Made by a program: the position numbers and the translations under genes. The notes below the pieces were generated by a model that was not told the origin of the DNA, did no database searches, and was given only the letters and a program-made list of their open reading frames with translations. From contig CAVYAT010000007.1 in assembly GCA_963766605.1 (NCBI GenBank), positions 992,001 through 1,056,000 of the forward strand: a stretch of 64,000 nucleotides of DNA, read 5' to 3'. Positions 8,432 through 16,874 of the stretch are shown here, in pieces (position 1 is the first letter of the stretch; every line of letters begins with the position of its first letter). This DNA is from AC-49 sp963766605. Lineage in GTDB: Bacteria; Actinomycetota; Thermoleophilia; Solirubrobacterales; Solirubrobacteraceae.

Positions 8432-8874
8432 GGGTCGAAGCGGGCCAGATCGGCGTCGAGGCGGGCATTGTCGGCCTCGGGCAGCGCCGGTCCCGATCCT
8501 ACGGTCGGCGGCGAGCGCCGGCGCCAGCGGGGCAGGACGTAAAGCAGGCCGGCGATCAGCGCCAGCACGGCGGCGACCGGGACGACGTACGCGACGACGT
8601 TGAAGCCCGACCGCGGCGGCAGCGCGAGCACGTCCTCGCCGTAGATCGAGACCATGTTGCGCCGGATCTGGGCCTCGCTGTCGCCGGCGGCGATCAGCGC
8701 CCGGATGTGAGCCCGCTCGCGCCCCGCCTGGACCGACTCGGCCTCGGGCAGCGGGATGTTGCACGTCACGCACATGTACTGGGCCTCGACATCCGGGAAG
8801 TTCGGGCGTGCGAGCGCGGCCGGGGCGGCGGCGAGCAGCGCCAGCGCGGCGGCGATCGCGGCCGCGATCCTCAC
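8428..8874 (-). CDS. ccmH: Cytochrome c maturation protein CcmH/CycL-type
   Basis: 148 residues from GTG at 8872-8874. Signal peptide (ALLAAAPAALA), then the short CcmH domain with the redox pair CVTC in YMCVTCN, the conserved helix AHIRALIAAG and the block YGEDVLALPP, and a C-terminal transmembrane helix (VAAVLALIAGLLYVL). CcmH reduces the apocytochrome heme-binding cysteines on the outside of the membrane. It overlaps tlpA upstream and ccdA downstream by four bases each. Confidence 0.9.
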   Translation of the reverse strand: MRIAAAIAAALALLAAAPAALARPNFPDVEAQYMCVTCNIPLPEAESVQAGRERAHIRALIAAGDSEAQIRRNMVSIYGEDVLALPPRSGFNVVAYVVPVAAVLALIAGLLYVLPRWRRRSPPTVGSGPALPEADNARLDADLARFDP

Positions 8875-9422
8875 GACGCGAGCGCCTTGGTGATCCACCG
8901 GTTGAGCATCGAGTCGGAGACCTGACCGCGCGAGATGGCGACGACCCGCCCCCGGCGGTCGATCACGAACGTCTCCGGCAGCGCGACCGTCCCGTAGGCG
9001 GTCGCCAGCTTGATGTCGGTGTCGACGACGTTGGGGTAGCTCAGGCCGTGCTTGCGCATGAACGCCCGCGAGTCGCTGGGCACGTCCTGATAGGTCGCGC
9101 CGAGGACCGTGCCGCCGTGGGCGGCCAGCACCTGCTGGGCGTGGGCCAGAGCCTTGACCTCGCCGATGCAGCCCTCGCACCACGAGGCCCAGAAGTTGAG
9201 CACGACGACGTGGCCGCGCAGGCTGGCCAGCGACCGGGCCGGGTTGGAGCCCAGACCCTTGAGCACGAGCGACGCATCGGGGGCGACCGGCCGGCGCCCG
9301 GCCTTGATCGCGTCGTCGAGCGTCGCGTTGGGCGCCTTCTGGGCGACGCCGAACACGAGCAACGCGACGATCGACCCGGCGGCCACGAGCGCTACGAGGG
9401 GCGCGAGGATGCGGCGCTTCAT
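8871..9422 (-). CDS. TlpA/ResA/CcmG-like membrane-anchored thioredoxin
   Basis: 183 residues from ATG at 9420-9422 (a GTG one codon upstream is possible). N-terminal signal anchor (about 9-27), then a thioredoxin fold with the active site FWASWCEGC and the cis-proline motif ALPET. Members reduce apocytochrome c or other extracytoplasmic disulfides. First gene of the tlpA-ccmH-ccdA set, all with 4-base overlaps. The rest of the Ccm genes seen (ccmE, ccmF, CcmI-like) lie 12 kb away. Confidence 0.9.
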   Translation of the reverse strand: MKRRILAPLVALVAAGSIVALLVFGVAQKAPNATLDDAIKAGRRPVAPDASLVLKGLGSNPARSLASLRGHVVVLNFWASWCEGCIGEVKALAHAQQVLAAHGGTVLGATYQDVPSDSRAFMRKHGLSYPNVVDTDIKLATAYGTVALPETFVIDRRGRVVAISRGQVSDSMLNRWITKALAS

Positions 9423-9458
9423 CACCGGGAAGGGTACGTGTCGCTCCCGCCCCGCGGT

Positions 9459-9490
9459 GCGCTTCCGCCCGGGGAGGAGGGCGGAAGCGC
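9459..9490. terminator. Perfect 12-bp inverted repeat between tlpA and the PF03640 gene
   Basis: Arms gcgcttccgccc (9459-9470) and its exact complement (9479-9490) enclose an 8-base loop. There is no T-run on either side. It lies about 110 bases after the stop of the leftward PF03640 gene and upstream of tlpA, so a factor-assisted terminator or a leader structure for the tlpA operon are both possible. Confidence 0.5.
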
Positions 9491-9600
9491 GCGACCGCGT
9501 AGGCGGTTCCTGCTCACGGCGTAGTCGTTCTTCGTGCCGTTCGGAGCGACGACGTCGTGATCAAAAGGACTCCAGAGGGCCCAATTTCCTTCCCGACCGA

Positions 9601-10059
9601 TCAGCGGTCGTCGTCGTTGTCGATCTTCTTGCCGTTGGGCTGGACGACGTACCAGTCGGCGCCGAACGCCTTGGAGCCTTCGCCCTTGGTCGTTCCGGCC
9701 TTGGTGTCCTTGACGAACAGGTACAGCGGGTGACCGTCGTAGGTCACCTGCGCCGTGCCGTCGGACCGCTTGGTCGTGCCGATCAGGCTCGCCTTCGCGC
9801 CGGATGCTGCGGTCGGCTTGCCGCTCGTCCGCACCGGGGGCCAGGCCTTCGCGCACGGGCCGCTGCACGTGCTCTTGGAGGTCTTGTCGGCCTCGAACAG
9901 GTAGAGCGTCCGGCCGCTGTGGTCGACCAGGAACGTGCCGAGCTTGGTTGTGTTGGTCTTCAGTTGAGCCTTGGATGTACCGGCGACGGCGTTCGCCGCC
10001 AGCGCTACACCAAGGACCGTGACGGCAAGCGCCGCCAGGGCAATACGAACCTTCCTCAT
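9601..10059 (-). CDS. Secreted PF03640-type protein (YxFxxD-like repeats)
   Basis: 152 residues, ATG at 10057-10059. Signal peptide ending near AANAVAG, then two repeats that resemble the 'lipoprotein with Yx(FWY)xxD motif' family (PF03640): GRTLYLFEAD and, later, GHPLYLFVKD, with a CSGPCAKAWPP block between. The function is unknown; predicted exported. There is no lipobox cysteine, so it is likely secreted rather than lipidated. A very strong Shine-Dalgarno precedes the start. It is divergent from the SGNH cluster with 92 bases between start codons. Confidence 0.85.
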   Translation of the reverse strand: MRKVRIALAALAVTVLGVALAANAVAGTSKAQLKTNTTKLGTFLVDHSGRTLYLFEADKTSKSTCSGPCAKAWPPVRTSGKPTAASGAKASLIGTTKRSDGTAQVTYDGHPLYLFVKDTKAGTTKGEGSKAFGADWYVVQPNGKKIDNDDDR

Positions 10060-10064
10060 TGCAA

Positions 10065-10072
10065 ATCACCTT
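10065..10072 (-). promoter_or_regulatory. Strong Shine-Dalgarno of the PF03640 gene
   Basis: Read on the minus strand this is AAGGTGAT, an 8-base match to the 16S rRNA 3' end, five bases before the ATG. Most genes in this window have weak or no visible ribosome site, so this one probably marks high expression. Confidence 0.75.
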
Positions 10073-10151
10073 CGGGGGGTCAGGGGTGTAGAGAGCGAGG
10101 ACGGCCCGCCGATCGGGGTTCTTCCCCCCTCGGTATTGAGAGACTGTTGGG

Positions 10152-11024
10152 ATGGTCGGGCGTGCGTCCCTCACGCTTGCCGCGGTTCTGTGCGCCGTGG
10201 CGGTGGCAGCCCAGGCCGGCTCCGTCGCGCGCGCCGAGAACGCCTGCGAGGCCGGCACGCATGCCCATGCCGCCACGCGGATCGCCGAGCACGGCCGCCC
10301 TCCGCTGGTGATCGGAGACTCGACGCTGATCATCGCCGCACCGAAGCTCGGGCACCTCGGGATCGAGGCCGACGCGCGCGGCTGCCGGCAGTTCGTGGCC
10401 GGCGTCAAGGAGCTGCGCCACCGCCGCCACGCCGGGACGCTGCCGCTCGTCTCGGTGCTGGCGCTCGGGGCCAACGGGCCGATCGCCCCGAGCGCGATGT
10501 CCGCTGCGCTGAAGGTCATCGGCCGCCACCGGGTGCTCGGGCTCGTGACGGCCCGGCGCTCTGCGGCCAGTGACCGTCAGATCTACGCCGCCGCGCGCCA
10601 TCACCGCGACCGCGTCCTGCTGATGGACTGGGCCGCGTTCAGCGCCGGGCATCCAAGCTGGTTCGCCGGCGACGGCCTACACGTCGGCGATGACGGGGCG
10701 CGCGCCTACGCGCGCTTCATCCGCCGCAAGCTCGCGCCGTTTCTGTCGCAGCCGTCGAACCTCGGGGTCCCCGATCACGAGGGCGAGGCACGCCACTGCG
10801 ACCCGATCGCCGGTCACAACGGCCGCCGGATCTCGGTCTACGTCGTCCGCGGCGAGATCGTCTGCTCGCTCGCCCAGCGCCTGGTCCACAAGCCACCGCT
10901 GCGACCGATCGCGAGCTGGCGCTTCTACGACTGGACCCCGCGCCACGACGGTCCGTGGACGCGGGTCTACGCCCGCGACGATGGCGACGATGTGGTCGCG
11001 GCGATCACCCGTGGCCAGCTGTGA
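10152..11024 (+). CDS. Secreted SGNH/GDSL-hydrolase-like protein (cluster member 1)
   Basis: 290 residues, ATG at 10152. Signal peptide (about 1-28), then an SGNH fold: nucleophile block IGDST (G55-D56-S57), block III GANGP (N108) and the catalytic dyad DGLH (D174/H177). About 100 further residues follow the dyad, with no recognised domain. SGNH enzymes add or remove acyl groups on envelope polysaccharides. It starts a run of six co-directional genes with an MBOAT acyltransferase; the next gene overlaps it (GTGA). Most like the following gene in the block W-[AS]-A-x-x-x-x-H-P-x-W before the dyad. Confidence 0.75.
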   Translation: MVGRASLTLAAVLCAVAVAAQAGSVARAENACEAGTHAHAATRIAEHGRPPLVIGDSTLIIAAPKLGHLGIEADARGCRQFVAGVKELRHRRHAGTLPLVSVLALGANGPIAPSAMSAALKVIGRHRVLGLVTARRSAASDRQIYAAARHHRDRVLLMDWAAFSAGHPSWFAGDGLHVGDDGARAYARFIRRKLAPFLSQPSNLGVPDHEGEARHCDPIAGHNGRRISVYVVRGEIVCSLAQRLVHKPPLRPIASWRFYDWTPRHDGPWTRVYARDDGDDVVAAITRGQL

Positions 11025-12118
11025 GACGCGCGACGCTGCCGATCCTCGCGGCGCTCGCGCTGCTGTCGGGCTGCGGCTCGTCGACCGCGCTGCAGGGCGC
11101 GCCGACGACGACCGGGCCCGCCGGCAATGCGACCGCCGAGGCACTCCCGCCTCCGAAGCTCGGGCCGGTGACGGTCACGAGCCCGCGGTCGGGGCGTGTG
11201 CTGCACGCCCACGTCGTCGGCGCCGAGCTCGTCGCGGTCCTGAAGGTGTCCGGGCGTGCCGATCCGAAGCAGATCCTCTACACCCAGGCCAGCTGCACGC
11301 GGTCGTCGTGCGAACAGCTCGCGCCCAGCGATGACCATGGGCGCTGGAGCACGAAGTCGATCGTCGTCGCGCCGGCCGACACCCCGCAGCTCCGGGTCGA
11401 CGTCGGCTACACCGACCCCGCCTCGGGGCAGGCGCCGCTGTCGCTCGCGCTGACGTTGCGCGCACCGGCCGCCGAGACGGCGCCGCGGATCGCCGTGCAC
11501 CACCAGACGCCGGTCCCGGTCGCGCCGCTGCCGCCGATCCCGGCGCCCAGCCAGCCGGCCGTCGCCGCGACCCCGGGGTCGGTCCCGGTCGTCGCCGCCT
11601 CCGGGGAGCCCCGGCCGCTGATCATGATCGGCGACTCGCTCGCCGTCGGCACGGGCGATGATCTCGCCGCCGACCTGCCGGGCTGGCCGGTCACGACCAA
11701 CGCCCGCGTCGGGCGCCCGCTGGCCGAGGGCATGGCGATCCTGTCGCGTACGCCGGTCACCGACCCGCGCACGATCCTCGCCTTCAGCCTGTTCACCAAC
11801 GACCCGCCGTCGAACGTCGCCGCGCTGCAGGCCGCGGTGCGCCAGGGGATGGCCGCGCTCGGCGCGCATGGGTGCGCGATCTGGGCGACCATCCACCGTC
11901 CGCCGTACGGCGGTGTCGGCTACGCGAACGTCAACGCGGCGCTCGAGCAGATGGCCGCCTCGCCCGAGTTCGAGGGCCGGATGTTCGTCGTCCCGTGGTC
12001 GGCGCTGGCGCGCCAGCACCCCGACTGGATCGCACCGGACGGCATCCACGGCACGACCGTCGGCTATCACGAGCGCGCGCAGCTCTACGCGAACTTCGCG
12101 CGATCATGTGACGCGTGA
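11021..12118 (+). CDS. SGNH-hydrolase-like lipoprotein (cluster member 2)
   Basis: 365 residues from GTG at 11021, overlapping the previous stop. Lipobox LLSGC places the lipidated cysteine at residue 18. An Ig-like region spans roughly 50-150, a Pro-rich linker about 160-195, and the SGNH domain starts at IGDSL (near residue 204) and ends with DGIH (near 340). Block III reads LFTND, with Thr where a glycine is usual, so catalysis may be altered. Predicted tethered to the outer face of the membrane, next to MBOAT-delivered acyl donors; inference. Confidence 0.75.
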   Translation: MRRATLPILAALALLSGCGSSTALQGAPTTTGPAGNATAEALPPPKLGPVTVTSPRSGRVLHAHVVGAELVAVLKVSGRADPKQILYTQASCTRSSCEQLAPSDDHGRWSTKSIVVAPADTPQLRVDVGYTDPASGQAPLSLALTLRAPAAETAPRIAVHHQTPVPVAPLPPIPAPSQPAVAATPGSVPVVAASGEPRPLIMIGDSLAVGTGDDLAADLPGWPVTTNARVGRPLAEGMAILSRTPVTDPRTILAFSLFTNDPPSNVAALQAAVRQGMAALGAHGCAIWATIHRPPYGGVGYANVNAALEQMAASPEFEGRMFVVPWSALARQHPDWIAPDGIHGTTVGYHERAQLYANFARSCDA

Positions 12119-13167
12119 GCGCGCGCTTCGTCCTCGCAGCCGCCGCGGCATTCGCGGCATCGCTCGGCCCCGTTGTCGCTGCGCGTGCGGCCCTGCCGGT
12201 CGGCCGGCCGCTGACGATCGCGTGGGCGGGCGACACGACGCTCGGCTCGTCACACGGCCTGGCGCCCGACCATGGCTACAGCGAGCTGCGCGCGGTCACG
12301 CCGTGGCTGCAGGCGGCCGACCTGACCGCCGTCAACAGCGAGGGCACGTTCGCCACCGGCGGCAGCTCGAAGTGCGGCGGCGCCGACTCCGACACGTGCT
12401 TCGCGTTCCGCGCCCCGCCCGCCAACGCGTCGGCGCTGCACAAGGCCGGCGTCGACGTGGTCAACCTGGCCAACAACCACGCGTTCGACTTCGGCGCGAA
12501 CGGCGAGCAGCAGACGATCGCGGCGTTGCACGATCACGGCGTCGACGAAACCGGGCAGCCGGGGGAGATCACGGTGCTCAAGGTCCCCGGCGCGCGGGTC
12601 GCGTTCGTCGGCTTCTCGGCCTACCCGTGGACGGCGTCGATCACGAACCTGTTCGCCGCCCGGGCGCTGATCCGCAGCGCCCGGCGCCGCGCGAACGTCG
12701 TCGTCGCGTTCGTCCACGCGGGCGCCGAGGGTGTCGACCAGACGCACACGCCGGTCGGCACCGAGACGTTCCTGGGCGAGAACCGCGGCGACGTGCGCGC
12801 GTTCGCCCACGCGGCGGTCGACGCCGGTGCCGATCTCGTCGTCGGCTCCGGGCCGCACGTGTTGCGGGGGATCGAGCTGTACCGCCACCGCGTGATCGCC
12901 TACTCGCTGGGCAACCTGGCCGGCTTCCACAACTTCGCCACCGGCGGCAACCTGTCGCTGAGCGGGGTCCTGCGCGTGACGATCGACGCCGACGGCGCGT
13001 TCCTCGCCGGCACGTTCACGTCGCTGGCGCTCGACGGCGACGGCATCCCGCACCGCGATCCCAGCGGTGCGGCCGCGGCGCTCGTCGACGGTGTCTCGCG
13101 CGACGACTTCGGCGCGCGGGCGCTCGTCGTCGGGGCTGATGGCTCGTTGCGCCTGACGGGCGCGTAG
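12115..13167 (+). CDS. CapA-like (PGA_cap) metallophosphoesterase-fold protein
   Basis: 350 residues from GTG at 12115 (GTGA overlap). Signal peptide, then the CapA/poly-gamma-glutamate family pattern: GDTTLGSS, NSEGTF, NLANNHAFDFG, FVHAGAE, and GPHVLRGIE followed by IAYSLGNL. The CapA family belongs to the calcineurin-like superfamily and takes part in capsule/polyglutamate synthesis in Bacillus, but many members sit in polysaccharide loci with unknown role. Without capB or capC nearby, polyglutamate synthesis is unlikely; action on the same polymer as the MBOAT/SGNH enzymes fits better. Confidence 0.85.
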   Translation: MSARFVLAAAAAFAASLGPVVAARAALPVGRPLTIAWAGDTTLGSSHGLAPDHGYSELRAVTPWLQAADLTAVNSEGTFATGGSSKCGGADSDTCFAFRAPPANASALHKAGVDVVNLANNHAFDFGANGEQQTIAALHDHGVDETGQPGEITVLKVPGARVAFVGFSAYPWTASITNLFAARALIRSARRRANVVVAFVHAGAEGVDQTHTPVGTETFLGENRGDVRAFAHAAVDAGADLVVGSGPHVLRGIELYRHRVIAYSLGNLAGFHNFATGGNLSLSGVLRVTIDADGAFLAGTFTSLALDGDGIPHRDPSGAAAALVDGVSRDDFGARALVVGADGSLRLTGA

Positions 13168-13185
13168 CCTGCCCGGCCGACACCG

Positions 13186-14577
13186 ATGCTCTTCCCGACG
13201 ATCCAGTTCGCGATCTTCTTCACGATCGTGCTGCCGCTCTCGTGGGCGCTGATGTCGCGCCCGTGGCTGTGGAAGCCGTTCATCGTCGTCGCCAGCTACA
13301 TCTTCTACGGCGCCGCGAGCTGGAAGTTCTGCCTGCTGCTCGCCGGCATCACGCTCGGCAACCAGCTCGCCGCGAAGCTGATCGCCGCCGCGCCGTCCGA
13401 GCGGCGCAAGAAGGCGATCCTCGCGGCGGCGGTGACGCTCGACCTGACGACGCTGGCCGTCTTCAAGTACTACGGCTTCTTCGTCCAGGACTTCGCCGAC
13501 GCGCTGCGCCAGGTCCACCTCGGGGCGCCTCTGCCGCTGCTGACGATCGCGCTGCCGGTCGGCGTCAGCTTCTTCACCTTCCAGGCGATCTCGTACGTCG
13601 TCGACGTCAAGCGCGAGCTCGTCGAGCCCGGCTCGACGATCGACGTCGCGATCTACCTGAGCTTCTTCCCGCACCTGATCGCCGGGCCGATCGTCCGCGC
13701 CCGCGAGTTCCTGCCCCAGCTCGCGTCGCCGCGCGACCCCGACCATGTCGCCGTCGGCTCGGGCGTGCTGCTGATCGGGATGGGCCTGGTCAAGAAGGTC
13801 GTGATCGCCGACTTCCTGGCCCGCAACCTCGTCGACCCCGTGTTCGCGGTCCCGCAGGCCTACAACGCGCCCGATGTGCTGCTCGCCGCCTACGGCTACG
13901 CGGCACAGATCTACTGCGACTTCTCCGGCTACACCGACATGGCGATCGGGCTGGCGCTGCTGATGGGCTACGTGTTCCCGCAGAACTTCCGCAGCCCCTA
14001 CCGGTCGACCGGGTTCCGTGACTTCTGGCGGCGCTGGCACATGACCCTGTCGCGCTTCCTGCGCGACTTCCTCTACATCCCGCTGGGCGGCAATCGCAAG
14101 GGGCGCACGCGCACCTACGTGAACCTGATGGCGACGATGGTGCTCGGCGGGCTGTGGCACGGCGCGGCGTGGACGTTCGTCGCCTGGGGCGTGTTCAACG
14201 GCGCGATGCTGTGCATCGAGCACGCGATCGCCGGTCGCTTCCGTACGCCGACGTGGCTGCGCTGGTTCGTGACGTTCAACCTCATCACGCTCGGCTGGGT
14301 GCTGTTTCGCTCGCAGTCGATCGCGCTCGTCGGGACATTCCTGTCGCGGCTGGCCCACTGGGGCCCGGCGACGTTGTGGAAGCCGGGCGTGGTGATCGCG
14401 ATCCTCGTGGTCGTCGGCCTGCAGCTCGTGCCCGAGGACCGCGTCGTGCAGTGGCAGAGCTGGTTCGGGCGCCTGCGCCCGGCCGCGCTCGTCGCCGGGC
14501 TGGCCGTCTGCATCGCCGTGGCCGGCGCTACGGTGCCCAGCCAGGGCGTTCCCCCGTTCATCTACTTCCGCTTCTAG
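13186..14577 (+). CDS. MBOAT-family O-acyltransferase (AlgI/PatA-like)
   Basis: 463 residues, ATG at 13186, 18 bases after the CapA-like gene. Multi-pass membrane protein with the MBOAT signatures: YIFYG, SFFPHLIAGPI, DFWRRWHMTLSRF (His near 285) and the invariant histidine in GGLWHGAAWTF (residue 325). AlgI/PatA-type enzymes move acyl groups from cytoplasmic donors across the membrane and hand them to SGNH-type transferases that modify exopolysaccharide, alginate, cellulose or peptidoglycan. Flanked on both sides by SGNH genes. Full length for the family. Confidence 0.93.
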   Translation: MLFPTIQFAIFFTIVLPLSWALMSRPWLWKPFIVVASYIFYGAASWKFCLLLAGITLGNQLAAKLIAAAPSERRKKAILAAAVTLDLTTLAVFKYYGFFVQDFADALRQVHLGAPLPLLTIALPVGVSFFTFQAISYVVDVKRELVEPGSTIDVAIYLSFFPHLIAGPIVRAREFLPQLASPRDPDHVAVGSGVLLIGMGLVKKVVIADFLARNLVDPVFAVPQAYNAPDVLLAAYGYAAQIYCDFSGYTDMAIGLALLMGYVFPQNFRSPYRSTGFRDFWRRWHMTLSRFLRDFLYIPLGGNRKGRTRTYVNLMATMVLGGLWHGAAWTFVAWGVFNGAMLCIEHAIAGRFRTPTWLRWFVTFNLITLGWVLFRSQSIALVGTFLSRLAHWGPATLWKPGVVIAILVVVGLQLVPEDRVVQWQSWFGRLRPAALVAGLAVCIAVAGATVPSQGVPPFIYFRF

Positions 14578-14581
14578 ACCA

Positions 14582-15616
14582 ATGGCCCTCCGCAAACCCG
14601 CCCGCGACGACAGCCTGATGAGCCGTTTCGACGAGAACGGCCTGCGGCGCTACCGCGCTCGCGACGCCGTCCTGGTCGTCGTCGCGGTGGCGATCGTGCT
14701 CGCGCTGCTCGAAGGCCCATCGGTGCGCAAGGCGGGCGACGAGATGAACCCGGGGCCGGGGCGCAGCATCGTGCTCGCGCTCGGGCGCCCGTCGGCCGAT
14801 GCGTCCAACGGCCTCAAGCTGGCCAGCACGACGCGCGACCTGACCGGCTTCCTGTCGCCCGACCGCAACCTCGCCACGAGCAACGGCGGCTTCAGCGGTC
14901 AGATCGCCGCGCGGGCCGGCGGCTCGGTCCCGGCGGTGACGCCCGACGCCTTCCCGCCGTCGGCCCTCGGCCAGCGTCCGCCGCCACGCCGGCGGCTGCG
15001 CACGCTGCTCGTCACCGGCGACTCGATGTCGATGCCGCTCGACGCCGACCTCGCCCAGCGGCTGATCCCCAAGGGCATCACCGTCGACCGCGACCCGCAC
15101 ATCGGAACCGCGATCTCCAAGTCCGACCTCGTCGACTGGGGCAAGCTGTCGGTCAGCCAGGTCCGCAAGGACCGCCCCGACGCGGTCGTGATCTTCATCG
15201 GCGCCAACGAGGGCTGGCCGATGGCCGGGCCGCGCGGGCGTCAGGTGCAGTGCTGCAACGCGCAGTGGGCGGCGATCTACGCGCAGCGCGTGCGGGTGAT
15301 GGCCAACACCTACCGTCGCAACGGCGCCGCGCGGGTGTACTGGATCACGCTGCCGCTGCCGCGCGAGGGCTCGCGCCAGAAGATCGCCAAGGTCGTCAAC
15401 GCGGCGATCGACGTCGGGCTGCAGCCGTGGGCCGACCAGACGCGGATCATCAACAGCGTTCCGGTCTTCACCCCTCGCGGGTATCGCGATGCGATGAGCA
15501 TCAACGGCAAGCAGACGATCGTCCGCCAGGCCGACGGGATCCACCTCAACAACGCCGGATCGAACCTGTTGGCCGGCATCGTCGTCGGGAAGCTGAAGGG
15601 CGATTTCCGCTTCTAG
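14582..15616 (+). CDS. Membrane-anchored SGNH/DUF459-like protein (cluster member 3)
   Basis: 344 residues, ATG at 14582, four bases after the MBOAT stop. One N-terminal transmembrane helix (about 28-44, AVLVVVAVAIVLALLEG) with a positive cytoplasmic side, a low-complexity spacer, then the SGNH domain: VTGDSMS (S148), block III GANEG (N209) and DGIH (D318/H321). A vicinal cysteine pair (QCC, 224-225) and VYWITLPLPR are shared with the next gene. This looks like the AlgJ/AlgX-style acceptor of MBOAT-delivered acyl groups, by analogy only. Confidence 0.8.
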   Translation: MALRKPARDDSLMSRFDENGLRRYRARDAVLVVVAVAIVLALLEGPSVRKAGDEMNPGPGRSIVLALGRPSADASNGLKLASTTRDLTGFLSPDRNLATSNGGFSGQIAARAGGSVPAVTPDAFPPSALGQRPPPRRRLRTLLVTGDSMSMPLDADLAQRLIPKGITVDRDPHIGTAISKSDLVDWGKLSVSQVRKDRPDAVVIFIGANEGWPMAGPRGRQVQCCNAQWAAIYAQRVRVMANTYRRNGAARVYWITLPLPREGSRQKIAKVVNAAIDVGLQPWADQTRIINSVPVFTPRGYRDAMSINGKQTIVRQADGIHLNNAGSNLLAGIVVGKLKGDFRF

Positions 15617-15623
15617 AGTAACG

Positions 15624-16811
15624 ATGAAGACGATCGCCGTCGTGCTCGCGGCCGGCGCCCTGGCCGGGGCGCTCGACGCCAGCGCCCAGACCCCGGCCGT
15701 GTTCACACTCGACGCCGCCGCGACCGAGCCCGGCTGGATCGCGCTGAGCGCGACCGGCACGCCGGGCGCCACGGTCAAGGTCGCCGAGCACGGGGCGACC
15801 GTCGCCCACTTCACGCTGACGACCGCGGCCGGCGGCCGGCGCCACGGCGCCCCGTGGTCGTGCACGCGAACAACGCGCGCGTTCACCGCGACCGAGACGC
15901 TGGCCGACGGCACGACGCAGACCGCCGACGCGACGGTCACCACGCCGGCGTGCAACGCCGGCGTCACCGTCTCGACCTGGCCCCGGCCGCCTCGCGTCGG
16001 GCGCCCGTTCCAGGTCACCGTGACCAGCACCCGTGCCGCCGACCGCCGCCGCGTCGTCGCCTGCGCCCTGCGCGGCCCGACACGCCTCTGCCATGCGGCG
16101 CCGCTGGCCCAGGGCTCGGCCGCGCTGACCCTCGTCCTTCCGCGGCCCGGTATCTGGCGCCTGCACGTCACCGGCCCGGGGATAGGGTCGATCCAGCCGG
16201 TCAACGCGGCGCACCGGCCGCTGACCGTCCTGGCGACCGGCGACAGCGAGATCCAGGTCCTCGACGACCAGCTGGCGTCAGCGCTGAGCGGCCGTGCGCG
16301 GGTGATCGGCGAGGCGCACATCTCGACCGGCCTGTCGAAGCTCGGCTTCTTCAACTGGCTGGCGCGGGCCAAGACCCAGGCGCAGACGATCCACCCTGAT
16401 GTCACGGTGATGTCGATCGGGGCCAACGACGGCTTCCCGATCGGCGGCGCGCAGTGCTGCGGGCCGGCATGGGTCGACGGCTATGCGGCGCGAGCGCGCC
16501 AGATGATCGCCTCCTACCTGCGCCACGGCGCGGGCCGCGTCTACTGGTTCTTGCTGCCGACACCGCGCAAGGCCGATTTCGTCCCCGTCTACCAGGCCGT
16601 CGACGCGGGGTTCATCAAGGCCGCGGCCGCATTCCCGGGCCGCGCGCACGTGGTCGACATCCGCCCGATCTTCAGCCCCGGTGGCCACTACCGCCAGTTC
16701 GTCGGCTCGGTCAACGCGCGCGAATCCGACGGAATCCACCTCTCGGCGGCCGGCGACAAGATCGCCCTGACCTACCTCCTCGGGCGGATGCGCGCCGACG
16801 GCACACTCTGA
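15624..16811 (+). CDS. Secreted SGNH/DUF459-like protein with N-terminal Ig-like region (cluster member 4)
   Basis: 395 residues, ATG at 15624. Signal peptide (to about residue 21), about 180 residues of beta-rich, Thr/Ala-rich sequence with paired cysteines, then the SGNH domain: ATGDSE (near 204), GANDGFPIGG, a vicinal QCC and DGIHLS (near 369). It shares GANxG, QCC and VYW-x3-P-x-P-R with the preceding gene and is probably its duplicate, minus the membrane anchor and plus an N-terminal domain. Last gene of the MBOAT cluster. Confidence 0.78.
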   Translation: MKTIAVVLAAGALAGALDASAQTPAVFTLDAAATEPGWIALSATGTPGATVKVAEHGATVAHFTLTTAAGGRRHGAPWSCTRTTRAFTATETLADGTTQTADATVTTPACNAGVTVSTWPRPPRVGRPFQVTVTSTRAADRRRVVACALRGPTRLCHAAPLAQGSAALTLVLPRPGIWRLHVTGPGIGSIQPVNAAHRPLTVLATGDSEIQVLDDQLASALSGRARVIGEAHISTGLSKLGFFNWLARAKTQAQTIHPDVTVMSIGANDGFPIGGAQCCGPAWVDGYAARARQMIASYLRHGAGRVYWFLLPTPRKADFVPVYQAVDAGFIKAAAAFPGRAHVVDIRPIFSPGGHYRQFVGSVNARESDGIHLSAAGDKIALTYLLGRMRADGTL

Positions 16812-16874
16812 TCGGCGTAAGTTCTGGCTCCCAGCAGGGTTGCCAACAGCGACCCCACCAGATAGAGGTTGGCC

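Noticed and set aside
12115..13167. Poly-gamma-glutamate capsule operon
   Set aside because: CapA-like fold is clear, but no capB, capC or capE is present in the window.
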